64,000 nt of DNA from Arthrobacter mangrovi (GTDB taxonomy: Bacteria; Actinomycetota; Actinomycetes; Actinomycetales; Micrococcaceae), in assembly GCF_026011795.1 (NCBI RefSeq), contig NZ_BRVS01000004.1, positions 248,001 to 312,000 on the forward strand. Reading direction: 5' to 3'. This document shows positions 7,571-16,555 of this stretch, in pieces. Numbering within the stretch: position 1 is the stretch's first letter; each line of letters opens with the position of its first letter. The notes beneath the pieces are model-generated. The model saw nothing but the letters and a program-made list of their open reading frames with translations. It did not search any database and had not been told where the DNA came from. Position numbers and translations under genes: made by a program.

Positions 7571-9805
7571 CTAGCGGAGCGTTCCTTGCTCGGCGCCGGC
7601 CGGGAACCGCTCCCAGACCCGGTGCTTCGACAGCAGTTCCGCCACCTTCTCCAGCACCTGCGGGCCGCTGCCCAGTACGACGCCGGCGGCATCCTCGGGC
7701 ACGGAGGCTGCGGCCAGTGCCTGGCCGGCGCTGTCCCAGCCGCCGATGGCTTTGCAGTGCCGGTACGCCTCGGCCAGCAGCAGGGTGACCCGCGGGTCCA
7801 CCCCCGGGTAGCCGGAGGGATCGCCGGCCTTGGCATCCAGCCCCGGGGCCGCGTCCGGCGCCGGCTTGGCGGATCCGGCGACCACGACGGCGTCGAACTC
7901 CACGGACCGCGCCGTCAGGTAGGTCCGCTGGACCGGCAGGCCGCCGGGGAGCTTGCCGCCGTGCGGTGCGATGATCAGCGGGACCATGCCGCCGGCGTGG
8001 ATGGCCTCGCGCGCCGTCGCCAGCGCCTCCTGGTCGCTGTTTTCGTCAGCGATGATGCCCACGGTCCGGCCGGCCAGCGGCCAGCTTCCGCGCAGCTGCG
8101 ATAGCGCCGCGCTGGGCTCCGGATCGCCAAGCTCCACGGTTGGCGCGGGCGCCTCCAGTCCCAGTCCCGCGGCGACCTTGGCGCAGAGGTCGGCGTCGAT
8201 GTTCGCCAGGGCCTGCAGCTGCCGCTTGCGGATGTTCTCCTCGTAGCACTTGCCCAGTTCGAACGTGTACGCCTGCGCCACGTGTTCCTGCTCCACCGGT
8301 GCCAGCGAGAGGTAGAAGAGCCGTGCCTGGCTGAAGTGGTCGTCGAAGCTCGCCGGCTTCTCCCGCTTCTTGGCCGAGGCCGGCAGTTCCTGCGGGACCT
8401 CGATGTAGGCGCTCATGTCCTCGCCCGCCAGGAAGGGACAGCCGCCGTCGATCGAGTTGGGCCGGTACGGTGCCGCCCCCGCATGCACCGCCGTCTGGTG
8501 GAAACCGTCGCGGAACATGTCGTTGACCGGAGCCTGAGGCCGGTTGATCGGGATCTGCGAAAAGTTCGGCCCGCCCAGGCGCGTGAGCTGGGTGTCCAGG
8601 TAGGAGAACAGCCGGGCCTGCAGCAGCGCATCGTTGGTCACGTCGATGCCGGGCACCAGGTGGCCGGGGTGGAACGCCACCTGCTCGGTCTCCGCGAAGT
8701 AGTTCGTGGGGTTCGCGTTGAGGGTCATGGTGCCGATCACCTGCACCGGCGCCAGCTCCTCCGGCACGATCTTGGTGGGATCCAGCAGGTCGATCCCCTC
8801 GAACGTCTCGTCCGGGGTATCCGGGAACGTCTGGATGCCCAGCTCCCACTCGGGGAAGGCGCCGGCCTCGATCGCATCCGCCAGGTCCCGGCGGTGGAAG
8901 TCCGGGTCGGTGCCGTTGATCATCAGCGCCTCCTCCCAAACCAGCGAGTGCACGCCCTGCTTCGGCTTCCAGTGGAACTTCACCAGCGTGGTCTCGCCGG
9001 CGGCATTCTGCAGCCGGAAGGTATGCACGCCGAAGCCCTCCATGGTCCGGTAGGAGCGCGGGATGCCTCGGTCAGCCATGAACCACATGGTGTGCGCCTG
9101 CGCCTCGGTATGCAGCGAGACGAAATCCCAGAACGTGTCGTGCGCGCTCTGCGCCTGCGGAATCTCCCGGTCCGGGTGCGGCTTGGCCGCATGCACCACG
9201 TCCGGGAACTTGATGCCGTCCTGGATGAAGAACACCGGGATGTTGTTGCCGACCAGGTCGAAGGTGCCCTCGTCCGTGTAGAACTTGGTGGCGAAGCCGC
9301 GGGTGTCGCGGACCGTATCGGCGGAACCGCGGGAACCGACCACCGTGGAGAAGCGGACGAAGACGGGGGTTTCGACGCCGGACGCCAGGAAGCCTGCCTT
9401 CGTCACGCCGGCGGCGGCGCCGTTGGCCACGAACGTGCCGTGCGCGCCGGCGCCGCGGGCGTGGACCACGCGCTCCGGGATGCGCTCATGGTCGAAGTGC
9501 ATGATCTTCTCGCGCAAATGGTGGTCCTGCAGAAGGCTGGGCCCGCGGGCCCCCGCCTTCAGCGAATGATCCGTATCGTACAGCCGGGCACCCTGTGCCG
9601 TCGTCAGCCAGGCACCGCTCTGGCTGTGCAGCGATTTCTGCGCGCCCGTCGGAACACCGGTTGGCGTAACCGTCTCCGGCGCGTCCTGGTCCGGCTTGGG
9701 CGGCAGCGGCTCGTGAGGCTCGGTAGGCTCGGCGAGCGCGGGCGGTTCCACGCCCGGCACTCCCGGAATCGGAATCTCGTTGGCCGGCGTGCTGTTCGTT
9801 GCCAT
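7571..9805 (-). CDS. katE: Large-subunit (clade 2) catalase
   Basis: Monofunctional haem catalase of 744 residues, the length of the large HPII-type enzymes that carry an extra C-terminal class I glutamine amidotransferase/DJ-1-like domain. The catalytic His is in RVVHARGAGAHG (His115), the Asn in VGNNIPVFFIQD, and the haem-ligand Tyr in RLFSYLDTQLTRLGG near residue 400. The last ~150 residues (from RTVGIIADENSDQEAL) form the amidotransferase-like domain. AGGGAGA lies upstream of the ATG at 9805. It destroys hydrogen peroxide in the cytoplasm. Divergent from the topoisomerase gene and sharing a 121-base intergenic region with it. Confidence 0.96.
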   Translation of the reverse strand: MATNSTPANEIPIPGVPGVEPPALAEPTEPHEPLPPKPDQDAPETVTPTGVPTGAQKSLHSQSGAWLTTAQGARLYDTDHSLKAGARGPSLLQDHHLREKIMHFDHERIPERVVHARGAGAHGTFVANGAAAGVTKAGFLASGVETPVFVRFSTVVGSRGSADTVRDTRGFATKFYTDEGTFDLVGNNIPVFFIQDGIKFPDVVHAAKPHPDREIPQAQSAHDTFWDFVSLHTEAQAHTMWFMADRGIPRSYRTMEGFGVHTFRLQNAAGETTLVKFHWKPKQGVHSLVWEEALMINGTDPDFHRRDLADAIEAGAFPEWELGIQTFPDTPDETFEGIDLLDPTKIVPEELAPVQVIGTMTLNANPTNYFAETEQVAFHPGHLVPGIDVTNDALLQARLFSYLDTQLTRLGGPNFSQIPINRPQAPVNDMFRDGFHQTAVHAGAAPYRPNSIDGGCPFLAGEDMSAYIEVPQELPASAKKREKPASFDDHFSQARLFYLSLAPVEQEHVAQAYTFELGKCYEENIRKRQLQALANIDADLCAKVAAGLGLEAPAPTVELGDPEPSAALSQLRGSWPLAGRTVGIIADENSDQEALATAREAIHAGGMVPLIIAPHGGKLPGGLPVQRTYLTARSVEFDAVVVAGSAKPAPDAAPGLDAKAGDPSGYPGVDPRVTLLLAEAYRHCKAIGGWDSAGQALAAASVPEDAAGVVLGSGPQVLEKVAELLSKHRVWERFPAGAEQGTLR

Positions 9806-9926
9806 AGCTGTCTCCCTTTCGCAGGACTTGGTTTGGCCGGCGCCATCGCGCCCTGCTCAGCACCCTACTAGAGTTAGTAAGCAAGCTGAACAACTTGGAC
9901 GGGATGCGCTGGCGGTGAGGAGAACC

Positions 9927-10937
9927 ATGGCGACACAACAGGAGCGGCCGGCACCGAAAGCAAGGAAGCCGCGCCTGCGCCGCAGCAACTGCAACATGCC
10001 CGGCTTCAGCCGGCGCCGTCGCGGCAAGGGTTTCAGCTACGCCGCGGCGGACGGCAGCCGGATCGATGACCGGGAGACGCTGGAGCGCATCAACCAGCTC
10101 GCCATCCCGCCGGCCTGGCGCGACGTCTGGATCAGCCCGGTTCACAACGGCCACATCCAGGCCACCGGCGTCGACGATGCCGGCCGGCGCCAGTACATCT
10201 ACCACCCGCGCTGGCGGGAGCTGAAGGACCGCGAGAAGTTCGACCGCGCCCTGGACTTCGCCGATACCCTGCCCCGGGCCCGCCCGGCGGTGACCCGGCT
10301 GCTGCGCGGGAGCGAGCCGACCGAGGAGCGGGCCTACGCCGCGGCCTTCCGGCTGATCGACGAGGGCTCGCTGCGAATCGGCAACGAAGAGTACGCGCAG
10401 ACCAACGGCTCCTTCGGGGTCACCACCATCCGGATCCGCCACATCCGGCTGCGCGGGGAGATTGTGGAACTCGATTTCCCCGCCAAGAGCGGCCAGCAAT
10501 GGAGCGGGCAGCTCAAGGACGCGGACCTCGCCCACGCCCTCGAACCGCTGCTCGAGCGAGGCCCCGAGGAGCCGGCGCTTGCCTACCGCACGGACGACGG
10601 CGAGTGGTCGCCGATCAGTTCGGCCGGCCTCAACGACTTCATCCGCGAGCAGTGCGGCGGGGACTTCACGGCCAAGGATTTCCGGACCTGGCAGGGCACA
10701 GTGGAAGCCGCGCTGGCGCTGGCCCGGCACGCTCCGGCGCGCACAAGCGAGACCGCGCGCAAGAAGGCCGTCGCCGCCGCCATGCGGGATGTCTCGGAGC
10801 GGCTCGGCAACACCCCGGCCATCGCCCGCAAGTCCTACGTGGATCCGCGGGTGGTGGACCGGTTCATGAACGGGGACGTGCTCGACGCCGGCTCCTACCG
10901 GGCGGCCGAGCGTTCCCTCCGCGACCTGGTCACCTAG
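9927..10937 (+). CDS. Type IB DNA topoisomerase (poxvirus-like)
   Basis: Compact 336-residue type IB topoisomerase, which relaxes supercoils by a single-strand nick through a 3'-phosphotyrosine. The catalytic Tyr is in KSYVDPRVV (Tyr304); catalytic basic residues are visible in RIRHIRLRG and KDFRTWQGT. The basic N-terminus (KARKPRLRRSN) is typical of the actinobacterial members. The ATG at 9927 follows GAGGAGAACC, a good ribosome-binding site. A single gene, divergent from the catalase. Confidence 0.93.
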   Translation: MATQQERPAPKARKPRLRRSNCNMPGFSRRRRGKGFSYAAADGSRIDDRETLERINQLAIPPAWRDVWISPVHNGHIQATGVDDAGRRQYIYHPRWRELKDREKFDRALDFADTLPRARPAVTRLLRGSEPTEERAYAAAFRLIDEGSLRIGNEEYAQTNGSFGVTTIRIRHIRLRGEIVELDFPAKSGQQWSGQLKDADLAHALEPLLERGPEEPALAYRTDDGEWSPISSAGLNDFIREQCGGDFTAKDFRTWQGTVEAALALARHAPARTSETARKKAVAAAMRDVSERLGNTPAIARKSYVDPRVVDRFMNGDVLDAGSYRAAERSLRDLVT

Positions 10938-11050
10938 GCCTGCCCGCCCCGACCTGTTCCTTCCCGTTGGACCGGCAGGTTCCCCGGCAAGTCCTGCCGC
11001 GTCCGGCACGGAGCAGTACGGTAGGGACAGAACGTAAGGAGGCTTAGCTT

Positions 11051-11473
11051 ATGGACCACAAGCCGCACCGCAGGAGCGGACCGCGGGTGCTTGCCGGCGT
11101 CGCACTGGCCCTGTCCCTGGCCGGCTGCAGCAGCCTGAATCCGGGCACGGCCGAAGCCGCGGACGTCGCCTCGCGGTTCCACGCGGACCTGGCCTCCGGC
11201 GATTTCCAGGCCGCCTGCACGCTGCTGGCCCCGGGCACGGTCGAGAAACTCGAAGACGGCGCCGCCGGAAGCTGCGCCCGGAAGCTCGCGGACCTGGGCC
11301 TGCCCGGCGCCGGCGGGGTGCGCAGCAGCCAGGCCTACGGCAGCAACGCGCAGGTGCAGCTCGAAGCGGACACGGTGTTCCTCACGCTCTCGGGCCGGCA
11401 CTGGAAGATCACCGCGATCGGCTGCACGCCGCGCGGCGAAAAACCCTACGACTGCGAAGTGGAGGGAAACTGA
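11051..11473 (+). CDS. Small secreted lipoprotein
   Basis: A 140-residue protein with a lipoprotein signal peptide: basic start, hydrophobic VLAGVALALSLAG and lipobox LAGC with Cys26 as the likely lipidated residue. The remainder contains ADVASRFHADLASGDFQAACTLLAP, typical of the NTF2-like fold in actinobacterial lipoproteins that accompany membrane operons, and three later Cys that could form disulfides. AAGGAGG precedes the start. Function unknown. First of three consecutive genes with the 27-residue peptide and the DUF6766-type protein. Confidence 0.82.
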   Translation: MDHKPHRRSGPRVLAGVALALSLAGCSSLNPGTAEAADVASRFHADLASGDFQAACTLLAPGTVEKLEDGAAGSCARKLADLGLPGAGGVRSSQAYGSNAQVQLEADTVFLTLSGRHWKITAIGCTPRGEKPYDCEVEGN

Positions 11474-11474
11474 T

Positions 11475-11558
11475 ATGCGGTGGGCATTCTGGATCTGCCT
11501 GGGCGTCATCGCCCTCGGCCTGGCCTACATGCTGACCATCGGGGTGCTGGCCCGATGA
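11475..11558 (+). CDS. 27-residue single-pass membrane peptide
   Basis: Short frame beginning one base after the lipoprotein stop and overlapping the next gene by ATGA. It encodes a basic N-terminus and one hydrophobic helix (FWICLGVIALGLAYMLTIGVLA) ending in Arg. The overlap on both sides and the clear membrane helix argue that it is translated. Function unknown; perhaps a small subunit of the neighbouring membrane protein (inference). Confidence 0.6.
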   Translation: MRWAFWICLGVIALGLAYMLTIGVLAR

Positions 11559-12232
11559 AGCACAATCCCCTGCTGACCAACGGGCTGAGCATTGCTTTCA
11601 GCCTCCTGTTCGCGTTCTCGCTGCTCGGTCAGGCCTTTTCCGGGCTGGCCTACTTCAACGACCAGCAGCAGGCCTCGCAGCTGGAGCCGGTGGGCTTCTG
11701 GCAGTACGTGACGTCTTCGAGCTTCGCGGTGGACGTCGCCGAGAACTGGCAGTCCGAGTTCCTGCAGTTCCTGCTCTACATCTGGCTCACCGTCTGGCTG
11801 GTCCAGAAGGGATCCCCGGAGTCCAAGGAGATCGACAAGCGCGGCACGGAGTCGGACAAGGAGGAGCTGATCGGCCGGTTCGCCAGGCCGGACTCTCCGA
11901 AGTGGGCCAAGGCCGGCGGGCTGAAGACCCACATCTACTCGAACTCGCTGATCCTGGTCATGGGCGGCATCTTCCTGGGCTCCTGGTTCGTGCAGTCCGT
12001 CGCGGGCTTCAGCGCGTTCGCCGAGGAGCAGTTGGCGAACCTCCAGGACCCGGGGACCTGGGGCGAGTACGTGCTCTCTCCGGAGTTCTGGAACCGGACC
12101 CTGCAGAACTGGCAGTCCGAGTTCCTCGCCGTCTGGGCCATGGTGATCCTCTCGGTCTACCTGCGCCAGCGGGGCTCCCCCGAGTCCAAGCCCGTGGGCG
12201 AGCCGCACGACTCCACCGGCGCGAGCAACTAG
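11555..12232 (+). CDS. DUF6766-type membrane protein with internal duplication
   Basis: A 225-residue integral membrane protein with about four transmembrane helices. It consists of two similar halves: the WQSEFLQFLLYIWLTVWLVQKGSPESK region of the first half reappears as WQSEFLAVWAMVILSVYLRQRGSPESK in the second. Each half is a hydrophobic helix, a loop and a second helix ending in GSPESK. The start overlaps the 27-residue frame (ATGA). The family is known from many actinobacteria and proteobacteria, without assigned function. Confidence 0.78.
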   Translation: MKHNPLLTNGLSIAFSLLFAFSLLGQAFSGLAYFNDQQQASQLEPVGFWQYVTSSSFAVDVAENWQSEFLQFLLYIWLTVWLVQKGSPESKEIDKRGTESDKEELIGRFARPDSPKWAKAGGLKTHIYSNSLILVMGGIFLGSWFVQSVAGFSAFAEEQLANLQDPGTWGEYVLSPEFWNRTLQNWQSEFLAVWAMVILSVYLRQRGSPESKPVGEPHDSTGASN

Positions 12233-12311
12233 CCCTGCCCGGACGCACCCCGGCCCGTCACCCGGGGGAGGGTCCGCACGGAGGCTGCATGCCGCCGTCG
12301 TCCGTGCAACA

Positions 12312-12354
12312 ATTCCCGCCGGGAATCGCAGCAGTAAGGTGAACGTTGCGCAAC
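12312..12354. promoter_or_regulatory. Two palindromes in the ino1 upstream region
   Basis: A perfect 15-bp palindrome ATTCCCGCCGGGAAT (12312-12326) and a perfect 10-bp palindrome GTTGCGCAAC (12345-12354) lie 70-110 bases before the ino1 start in otherwise non-coding sequence. They look like operator sites for dimeric regulators; the regulator is unknown. Confidence 0.45.
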
Positions 12355-12422
12355 AAAGTAAGCTAGAGAGGTTGCCTGCCCTCCGCCGGGCGGCATTCCA
12401 GGATTGTTGTTGAAGGAGAACC

Positions 12423-13508
12423 GTGGCAGAGAACCCCATCCGGGTCGCGATCGTCGGCGTTGGCAACTGTGCGGCTTCGCTGGTGCAGGGCGTCCACTAT
12501 TACCGGGACGCCGATCCGGAGTCGACCATTCCCGGGCTGATGCATGTGCAGTTCGGCAAGTACCACGTCAACGATGTGCAGTTCGTTGCCGCGTTCGACG
12601 TGGACAGCAAGAAGGTGGGGCTTGACCTCGCGGACGCGATCGGCGCCAGCGAGAACAACACCATCAAGATCGCCGACGTGCCGGAAACCGGCGTGAAGGT
12701 CCAGCGCGGCCACACCCTGGACGGCCTGGGCAAGTACTACCGCGAAACCATCGTCGAGGCGGACGAGGATCCGGTGGACATCGTCGCCGCCCTGCGCGAG
12801 GCCAAGGCCGATGTCATGGTCTGCTACCTGCCGGTCGGCTCAGAGCAGGCCGCCAAGTTCTACGCCCAGTGCGCGATCGACGCCGGCGTGGCCTTCGTGA
12901 ATGCGCTGCCGGTCTTCATCGCCGGAACCAAGGAGTGGGCGGACAAGTTCACCGCCGCGGGCGTGCCGATCGTCGGCGACGACATCAAGAGCCAGATCGG
13001 CGCCACCATCACCCACCGCGTGATGGCCAAGCTGTTCGAAGACCGCGGCGTCACGCTGGACCGCACGTACCAGCTCAACGTCGGCGGCAACATGGACTTC
13101 AAGAACATGCTCGAGCGGGACCGCCTCGAGTCCAAGAAGATCTCCAAGACCCAGGCCGTCACCTCCAACACCTCGGCAGAACTGGGCGCCGACGACGTGC
13201 ACATCGGCCCGTCCGACTACGTCGCCTGGCTGGATGACCGCAAGTGGGCGTTCGTCCGCCTCGAGGGCCGCAACTTCGGCGACGCCCCGGTCTCGCTGGA
13301 GTACAAGCTGGAGGTCTGGGATTCCCCCAACTCCGCCGGCGTGATCATCGACGCCGTGCGCGCCGCCAAGATCGCTCTGGACCGCGGCGTCGGGGGCCCG
13401 ATCCTCTCTGCTTCGAGCTACTTCATGAAGTCGCCGCCGGAACAGTACAACGACGACGTCGCCCGCGAGAAGGTCGAGGCCTTCATCCGCGGTGACGTGG
13501 AGCGCTAG
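12423..13508 (+). CDS. ino1: Inositol-3-phosphate (myo-inositol-1-phosphate) synthase
   Basis: NAD-dependent enzyme that cyclises glucose 6-phosphate to inositol phosphate, the precursor of phosphatidylinositol and of mycothiol, the main thiol of actinobacteria. The N-terminal [19 protein letters not shown] is the NAD-binding loop; [14 protein letters not shown] and [14 protein letters not shown] are catalytic-core motifs, and [13 protein letters not shown] is near the end. Length 361 residues is normal for the actinobacterial type. GTG start at 12423 with GAAGGAGAACC upstream. Monocistronic, with a strong terminator after it. Confidence 0.96.
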   Translation: MAENPIRVAIVGVGNCAASLVQGVHYYRDADPESTIPGLMHVQFGKYHVNDVQFVAAFDVDSKKVGLDLADAIGASENNTIKIADVPETGVKVQRGHTLDGLGKYYRETIVEADEDPVDIVAALREAKADVMVCYLPVGSEQAAKFYAQCAIDAGVAFVNALPVFIAGTKEWADKFTAAGVPIVGDDIKSQIGATITHRVMAKLFEDRGVTLDRTYQLNVGGNMDFKNMLERDRLESKKISKTQAVTSNTSAELGADDVHIGPSDYVAWLDDRKWAFVRLEGRNFGDAPVSLEYKLEVWDSPNSAGVIIDAVRAAKIALDRGVGGPILSASSYFMKSPPEQYNDDVAREKVEAFIRGDVER

Positions 13509-13569
13509 CGCTTTGCGGCCTTCCCCTGCACTGACACCTGCAGCGGGGCCCACGGCCGCCCGCGACTCC

Positions 13570-13607
13570 AGCCCCCGCGCCTGCCTCGGCCGGCGCGGGG
13601 GCTTTTT
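13570..13607 (+). terminator. Rho-independent terminator after ino1
   Basis: Perfect 12-bp stem (AGCCCCCGCGCC at 13570-13581 with 13592-13603), ten-base loop, followed by a T-run. It ends seven bases before the next ATG, so the following gene must either be leaderless or start from a promoter inside or beyond this hairpin. Confidence 0.9.
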
Positions 13608-13613
13608 CGCGCC

Positions 13614-14696
13614 ATGACCCGCAGCACGGAAGCCGTCCCCGCCACCAAGGTCCAGCGGAATTACGCGCTGGACATCCTGCGGATCGTCAGCATCGTCGGC
13701 GTCGTCGCCATCCACGCCTACGGGGAAATTGCCGGGGATCCGGACCTCCGCGGGCAGCCAAGCTGGCTGGCCGCCGCCATCATCGACATCGCGTTCATCT
13801 GGGTGGTCCCGGTCTTCGTCATCATCTCCGGCACGCTGACGCTGGCCCCCCGCGCGCACCGCGATGGCGCCCTCGCGTTCTACCGGAAGCGGGCGCTGCG
13901 GCTGCTGCCCGCCCTGGTCTTCTGGCATCTCGTCTACATCTTCGTCGGCCGCGGCCTGCTCGTGGGCCAGGAGCTCGAGCCCGGCGCCATTGCCGACGCC
14001 GTATTCAACACCAAGCTGGCCCCGCACCTGTACTTCCTCTGGCTGATCCTCGGCCTCTACCTCGTGGCCCCGCTGCTCGCCCGCTTCCTGCGTTGCGTGA
14101 GCCCGCGGACGGCGGGACTGACGACGGCGGCAATGCTGCTTCTGTGCCTGGCCATCTTCAGCGCGCAGGCAGTCAGCATCCAGTACGGTTTGGACTGGCG
14201 CTACCCGTGGAACGTGCTGACGCAGTGGTTCCCGTACGTCGGCTACTTCATGGCAGGCTGGGTCCTCGCCCAAATCAACCTGCGCAAAAGGTATGCCGCC
14301 CTCCTCGGAGGCGCCGCCGTCGTACTTTCCGCCTTCAACATCTGGCACTGGATCCACCGCGACAGCACGCCGCTGCTGAATATCCTCACGCCGTCCAGCT
14401 ACCTCGGCCTCGGAGTCATGGCCGCCTCCCTCGCCATCTTCACGTCGGCCTACCACCTGCTCCGCGGCTGGCAGCCCCGGCCCGCCGCGGGGAAAGCCAT
14501 CGTCGCGCTCTCCAACGCCTCCTTCGGCGTCTATCTGGCCCACTACCTCATCCTGCTCTGGCTCACCTTCGCCGTCTTCGACGGCGCCGAACCCACTCTC
14601 GCCCTCGTCACCCTCAAGTTCGCGATCGCCGCCCTCGGCTCCTTCGCCCTCTCCCTCGCCGCCCTCCGCATCCCCCTGGCCCGCACCCTCATATAG
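13614..14696 (+). CDS. Acyltransferase 3 family membrane protein
   Basis: A 360-residue polytopic protein with about ten transmembrane helices. The opening NYALDILRIVSIVGVVAIHA, with its conserved His at the end of helix 1, and the RKRALRLLPALVFWHL segment are hallmarks of the OafA/WecH acyltransferase 3 family, which O-acylates exported glycans or other envelope acceptors. The ATG at 13614 lies just after the ino1 terminator and has no ribosome-binding site, so leaderless translation is possible. The substrate is not predictable. Confidence 0.85.
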   Translation: MTRSTEAVPATKVQRNYALDILRIVSIVGVVAIHAYGEIAGDPDLRGQPSWLAAAIIDIAFIWVVPVFVIISGTLTLAPRAHRDGALAFYRKRALRLLPALVFWHLVYIFVGRGLLVGQELEPGAIADAVFNTKLAPHLYFLWLILGLYLVAPLLARFLRCVSPRTAGLTTAAMLLLCLAIFSAQAVSIQYGLDWRYPWNVLTQWFPYVGYFMAGWVLAQINLRKRYAALLGGAAVVLSAFNIWHWIHRDSTPLLNILTPSSYLGLGVMAASLAIFTSAYHLLRGWQPRPAAGKAIVALSNASFGVYLAHYLILLWLTFAVFDGAEPTLALVTLKFAIAALGSFALSLAALRIPLARTLI

Positions 14697-14765
14697 AGTG
14701 GCTGACCCAAGGGCGGTGGACCACCGAGGCCGATATCCTCGCCGCCGCCAAAGCCATCGCCGGGG

Positions 14766-14820
14766 CCGGCAGCCCTCCCGGCGGATGGTCGGGCCTGCTC
14801 CCTGCCGGGAGGGCTGCCGG
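14766..14820. terminator. Bidirectional terminator hairpin
   Basis: A perfect 17-bp inverted repeat (14766-14782 with 14804-14820) separates the convergent acyltransferase and MFS transporter genes. Confidence 0.8.
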
Positions 14821-14828
14821 CTATCGTG

Positions 14829-16190
14829 CTATGTCGCGGCGTCGCGTACAGCCTTGTCTTCTTCCTCGAAGGACTTCCTGGAGGTTTCCGGCATGAAGAA
14901 GGTTGCGATGAGGGCGCCGGCCGCGATGACGGTCAGGTAGATGGCTGGCGCCAGCTTGTTGTCCGTGAGGGAGATCAGGAAGGTCGCCACGAACGGTGCC
15001 GTACCGCCGAAGATCGCGTAGCTGACGTTGTAGGTGACCGCGGATGCGGTGTAGCGCACAGCGGTCGGGAAGGCCTCGCTGAGCAGCACGGCCGTGACGA
15101 CGTTGGCGGTGACGGCTCCGACGGCGAGCAGCAACTGGCCGCCCAAAGCGTTGGCGAAGCTGCCGCCGCCGGCCAGCAGGTAGGCGGGAATGGCCAGCCC
15201 GCCGAGCAGCACGGAGGAGGCGAACATGGTCCGGCGGCGTCCTACCTTGTCGCAGATGCGGCCGATGACCGGGGCGATGAGGGCCGCGAACGTCAGTGCC
15301 AGCACGTTGCTCATCAGCACCAGTTCCGAGGGAAGTCCAACGACTTCGCTGAGGAAAGTGGTCATGTAGGTGGAGAACGTGTAGAAGGACAATGCGGTGA
15401 GGCTGATGTAGCCGGTGAGGATGGCGATCGGCTTCCACTGCTTCTTCAGCGTGGAGCTCAACGGCGTGTGCGTGGCTTCGGAGCTTTCGGATACCTCCTT
15501 GAACAGCGGACTTTCGTCGAGTTTGCGCCGGATATAGAAGGCGATGAGCCCCATCGGAGCCGCGACGAGGAACGGAATGCGCCATCCCCAGCTGTCCATC
15601 GCCTCTGCGGGAAGGTTGGCCGTGAGCAGGTAGCAGAGCAGCGCCGCGCCTGCGAATGACGCAAAGGTTGAGGCAGGCATCCAACTGCTGTGTCGTGAAC
15701 GCTCGTTTTGCGGTGAGTGTTCGATGACGTATGTCACGGCACCCGCGTATTCGCCGCCGGCCGAGAGGCCCTGCATGCTGCGTGCCAGCGTCAGCAGGAT
15801 CGCGGCCCAGATCCCGATTGTTTCGTACGAGGGGAGCAGGCCGATGCTCATTGTAGCTCCGGACATGAGCAGGACGGTCAGGGCCAGGACCCGTTTGCGG
15901 CCTATCCGGTCACCGAGCATGCCGAAGAATGCGCCGCCGATGGGCCGCAGGGCGAAGGCGACTGCGAACACCGCGAATGTCTGTAGGAGTGCGACCACGG
16001 TGTCGCCCTCCGGGAAGAAAGTTCTGGCAATGATGGGGGCCAGGAACCCGTAGACGGCGAAGTCGAACCATTCGACGACAGTGCCGGCAGAGGCCGCGAA
16101 GGTCACTTTCCGCAGCGTGGCAGGAGAGACGTTGGCCGCTGCTGCCGAGGAGGCCGAAGTGGAAGTTGATTTGTTGTGGTCCAGTTGCAT
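14829..16190 (-). CDS. MHS-family MFS transporter (metabolite:H+ symporter)
   Basis: A 453-residue 12-helix major facilitator. The SAGTVVEWFDFAVYGFLAP opening and GDRIGRKRVL loop are typical of the metabolite:H+ symporter group (relatives of ProP, ShiA and KgtP). The start is the ATG at 16190, which has GGGAG six bases upstream; the frame is open further but that extension is not family-like. It is divergent from the first IclR regulator, and its promoter overlaps the 17-bp palindrome at 16352-16368. Given the adjoining genes it may import creatinine, N-methylhydantoin or a related compound (inference). Confidence 0.85.
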   Translation of the reverse strand: MQLDHNKSTSTSASSAAAANVSPATLRKVTFAASAGTVVEWFDFAVYGFLAPIIARTFFPEGDTVVALLQTFAVFAVAFALRPIGGAFFGMLGDRIGRKRVLALTVLLMSGATMSIGLLPSYETIGIWAAILLTLARSMQGLSAGGEYAGAVTYVIEHSPQNERSRHSSWMPASTFASFAGAALLCYLLTANLPAEAMDSWGWRIPFLVAAPMGLIAFYIRRKLDESPLFKEVSESSEATHTPLSSTLKKQWKPIAILTGYISLTALSFYTFSTYMTTFLSEVVGLPSELVLMSNVLALTFAALIAPVIGRICDKVGRRRTMFASSVLLGGLAIPAYLLAGGGSFANALGGQLLLAVGAVTANVVTAVLLSEAFPTAVRYTASAVTYNVSYAIFGGTAPFVATFLISLTDNKLAPAIYLTVIAAGALIATFFMPETSRKSFEEEDKAVRDAAT

Positions 16191-16555
16191 AGCTGCTCCC
16201 GATAGGAGGTGCCTTGCCGGCACCCGGCTTTGTGGAGAGGACGAATTTGAGGACATTGGCCACGCGCCGTGTCCCTCGCTGTGCCTTGTTATGGAGTGGA
16301 ATCTTGCCTGTGTGATCCAACCCACTCTTCAGTTGCGTTCTGATCAATATAGTTGCCTCACCAGCAACAGGTAAGAGTTTTCCTACGTTTTTTGGCTCGT
16401 CTGCCGGCATTTGCAGGGGTGCCGCAGCTCGGGTGCCACGGGGATGACACATCTTCTCGGCACCTGCCCTGCGGGATCTTCCCCATCACCGCCCCGGCTG
16501 GAGCATATGATGGCCAAAAGAGTGGCGGGAGGTCACGCCACGCGAAAGGATGCAG
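16191..16555. promoter_or_regulatory. Divergent control region of transporter and IclR regulator
   Basis: Non-coding stretch between the two divergent starts. It holds the 17-bp palindrome described separately and a GTTGC half-site near 16332. No small gene is credible here. Confidence 0.6.
16346..16374 (-). promoter_or_regulatory. Sigma-70-like promoter with a 17-bp palindrome filling the spacer
   Basis: Read on the minus strand: TTACCT (-35), then a spacer of exactly 17 bases, then TATATT (-10). The spacer is the imperfect palindrome GTTGCC-N5-AGCAAC (plus-strand 16352-16368), which matches the palindromes in the amidase/hydantoinase region. This fits a promoter controlled by an IclR protein in front of the MHS transporter. 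Confidence 0.6.

Noticed and set aside
2741-9805. Long minus-strand frames opposite the nonulosonate operon and plus-strand frames opposite the catalase (for example minus 3395-5104, plus 8282-9871).
   Set aside because: They are shadow frames caused by high G+C codon bias; the opposite strand has clear family motifs and coupled starts.
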